From positions 11,766,437 through 11,830,436 of the forward strand of contig NC_059475.1 of the NCBI RefSeq assembly GCF_018139145.2: a stretch of 64,000 nt of DNA, given 5' to 3'. The notes below the pieces were generated by a model. That model saw only the letters and a list, made by a program, of their open reading frames with translations. It was not told the origin of the DNA and searched no databases. The stretch is from Gymnogyps californianus. Its lineage: Eukaryota > Chordata > Aves > Accipitriformes > Cathartidae. Of the stretch, positions 61,301-64,000 are shown one piece after another (position 1 is the first letter of the stretch; every line of letters begins with the position of its first letter). A program made the position numbers and the translations under genes.

Positions 61301-64000
61301 GATGGTGGAAGTTTACATTTTATTACACCAAGAGTATTTGAGATTTTATATTAAATATTTGATCATATAAGACATAAGATGTCTAAAGTACTTCACTGAA
61401 AAGCTATTTTAGGAAAAGTTTTCCATCCAGTAATCATTTACGACTGTCCATTTATGACTTAGTTCCTCCTAGAATTCATTAGACCCAGAGTACTTTCTCA
61501 ATAATTTATTTCCATTTGGTTTTCTGTTGAATAGAGGACATGACCCTGATGAAAAATAAAGTTCTCAGGTAACCCATCAGAATGGGCTATTCCAGTTATG
61601 GTAAACATAATTTGTTCCCCGGTCTGATTAGAGTTTAATTACTACATAATTTACCTTTTCTCTTTTATTGTATACAGAAGAGATTTTGGGCTTTACCTCT
61701 TAGTGGTCAGGATGTACAAAAGAGATGGAGTAGGTCTTGATGACTGCAGGTTCTAAGGGACCTTTTGTGCAATGTCATGGTTCTTGAGTTATCTAGAAGC
61801 AGCTGAGGTGCCCAGGACCTCCACCAGACTGAAGGCTAGGGAGTGGTTCTGGACCACTTGAGAGTATGGATTAGGCCCTCAAACCTTCAGATGTCCTCTG
61901 CACCTTCTTTCTGTGGCCAAATAACAGACTTTTAGGACATTTTTTACTATATGCTTGTATTCCTGAGCAAGGACAAAGAAGTAAGAAGTAATCGTTTCAA
62001 ATGGCACTCAGGAAGCCCATATAAGCAAAGTTAATCCTTTTTCTCACCTCTTCTCATCCCTCTGTTCATTAGCCTGGTATTATGAATGTTTAAAACTCTG
62101 CTGTCCCCTTCTAATTGTTGCCTTTTTTAGATTAAACCATTTACAGAACCTCTTCACTAAGGAAAGTGCTCCTCTTCTCTCTTGCTTCACCTGTTTCAAT
62201 AGCTGTGCACAGGAAATAATAAACAATATTCCTGCTTTGTTATTTTACCAGCATGGAATAAAACCCATTTTAGTCCCATATCTTTTCATTGGACAACTGG
62301 TGAAGTAAGGGACGAATCACCAGAAGAATGTTAAAAATTAACAAAAGAAAATACTTAGAAATTACTTTGTCTCAATCAAAAGGCAGTCACAAGAGTGCAG
62401 ATTAAATGTACGCCTTAAAAAAACCTCTTTATCAACAATTAAAGTCTTTGCAGCATGAATAACATACAGAAGAAAACTGTTGCTAACAAATGTGAATCTT
62501 TTGGAATCTAGTCATGTAAGCTGATCTGTTCAAAGATGCAACATACTTGGATTTTAATCACCTTTTCAAACAAAAAATATGAATCATTCACTTGTCCTTT
62601 GTCTACTTTTTGTCTCATGACACCATCAGTTCACACATTTCTGGCATCTCAGCTGTGTCTGGAGCTTGGAGTCCAGCAATTAGAGAGAATTCACTCCTCA
62701 GAGTAATCTGCCCCCTGGATTACAGCATTTTTTTGTGGCCCTTCGCCATCATGTGGTCCTACAGAGCAGAGAAGATGTGTGACAGCCTCAGGTGACACAG
62801 TGTGCAGTGCTTCACACACAAGACAATTAAATAGCTGAAGTCTGTCTTCAACCAGGGAAAACTGTTTTTATCATCAAAAACATGGTAAAGGAAGACCTAT
62901 CAAATGACAGATTCTAGTCACATCTCACAAAGTGTTTCTGAGGAAGGACTGGTCTCAAAGAAAGTCTTTTATTTAACTATTGTACTGGTGGCTCAAGGGG
63001 ATGACGTAAGATTCAATCTAAGCCTGCCCTAAAACTGTCTCCCTCGGGTCTACTTCTTGTTAGATACTTGCACAGTTCACAGCCTGGCATTGTGCCACTG
63101 CACTTCTCACAAAACAGCAATACCTCCAATGTCTGAACAATGTCATATGAAGGTAAAGAAATTGCCAAGGCCTGTACAGAATTCCTTGTTTACCCTTATA
63201 AACACAATTCCCTGTTAATAGATGAAGGTAGTTTTGTAGACATATCCATGCTGCTCTACCTTAAGCATGCTTAAACTTAGGTTTCCTCCCTCACAGACTG
63301 TTTGAATTATATCAAATATTGTAAGACAGAGACTGTGACACCAGGCTATGATGAAAAAGAAAAGACAGTACAGCTATACTACAGGCAACTGTGTAGAATA
63401 ACAATAGTCAGAAGCTCAAAACCCCTCCAGTAAGAGTATTAAAAGATTATTTTGGAGAAAGATGTAAATAACATGAAGTCAAGACATGTATTAACACAAA
63501 TTCACGTTGCAGAACTGAATGATGAACAGTACTCTCTTGTGAGTCAGAGGTACTTGCAAGCATTGGGAAAAAAAATTCATGAGAAATAGTACACCTACTT
63601 ATTTTATGTGATCTCTCCCAAAAGGACCATCACCTATGATTGGCTCAGTTTTTTCTTCGATCACCAATCACCTAGAAATTTCAAAACTGTTAATGAATGA
63701 CAGTTTGAAAAATTTTGCTTTGGAAACACTAAATAGTTTTATTTCAACCTTTTCCATGAAAATTAAACTTTCAGCAAGGGATCCACTTATTTGATTTCAA
63801 TCCAGTTAACTGTTAAGTTGCATTTTCTAGATGGAATATGTCAGAAATGGATACATACTTAGGAAACTTCTTGTGTCCTTTTTCCTATATAGGCCAGGCT
63901 CCACAGGCAGCTTACCTATCTTACAATTAAAACATCCTATGACAGACTGCAGAAAGTAAGGACAAAGAAATTCACGAAGGAACCTTGAGACAGTTCAGGT
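55376..64000. other. Gene-free stretch to the end of the window
   Basis: I see no exon with credible splice signals and protein similarity, no RNA gene and no recognisable transposon. The longest frame (57651-58124, -, 157 codons) has no known motif. The composition is uniformly AT-rich. Confidence 0.5.

Overview
This window is vertebrate nuclear DNA, almost certainly from a bird and probably a neoavian. It is AT-rich, with long gene-free stretches and scattered open frames of 60-180 codons that look random. The taxonomic call rests on the repeats. There is a 5'-truncated CR1 LINE with the bird-type 3' end (49450-49827) and a CR1 tail scrap on the minus strand (about 13103). There are four LTRs of one avian ERVL-like family, and a 1.1-kb LTR of a second type (44230-45358) that I recognise from bird genomes by memory, not by a database search.

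Only one protein-coding segment is supported. Positions 4571-4717 (+) are the terminal coding exon of a polypeptide N-acetylgalactosaminyltransferase (GALNT family). It encodes the last 48 residues, including the final QxW repeat of the C-terminal ricin-B-type lectin domain. A branch/polypyrimidine region and AG acceptor precede it, and a 3' UTR with an AATAAA at 5032 follows. Positions 1-4570 are then the last intron of this gene, and the rest of the gene lies to the left of the window. From about 5.06 kb to 64 kb I see no convincing exon on either strand, so most of the window is intergenic.

Layout: 1-5055, 3' end of the GALNT gene. 5056-18849, unannotated unique DNA with one CR1 scrap and a 25-bp tandem duplication. 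18850-20270, three pieces of old MIR/CORE-SINE-like amniote repeats. 20271-37449, unique DNA with simple repeats, another old SINE-like copy (32340-32700) and a 30-bp-period duplication. 37450-45358, a retroviral LTR cluster: a solo LTR, a nested LTR-in-LTR, and the 1.1-kb LTR with a 45-bp tandem repeat. 45359-54784, unique DNA with the CR1 insertion. 54785-55370, a plus-strand solo LTR with a perfect 5-bp target duplication. 55371-64000, unique DNA.

I found no new biological system. The observations most worth following up are the 45-bp (15-codon) repeat inside the 1.1-kb LTR, which keeps open frames on both strands, the nested LTR history at 40725-41911, and the identity of the GALNT paralogue.
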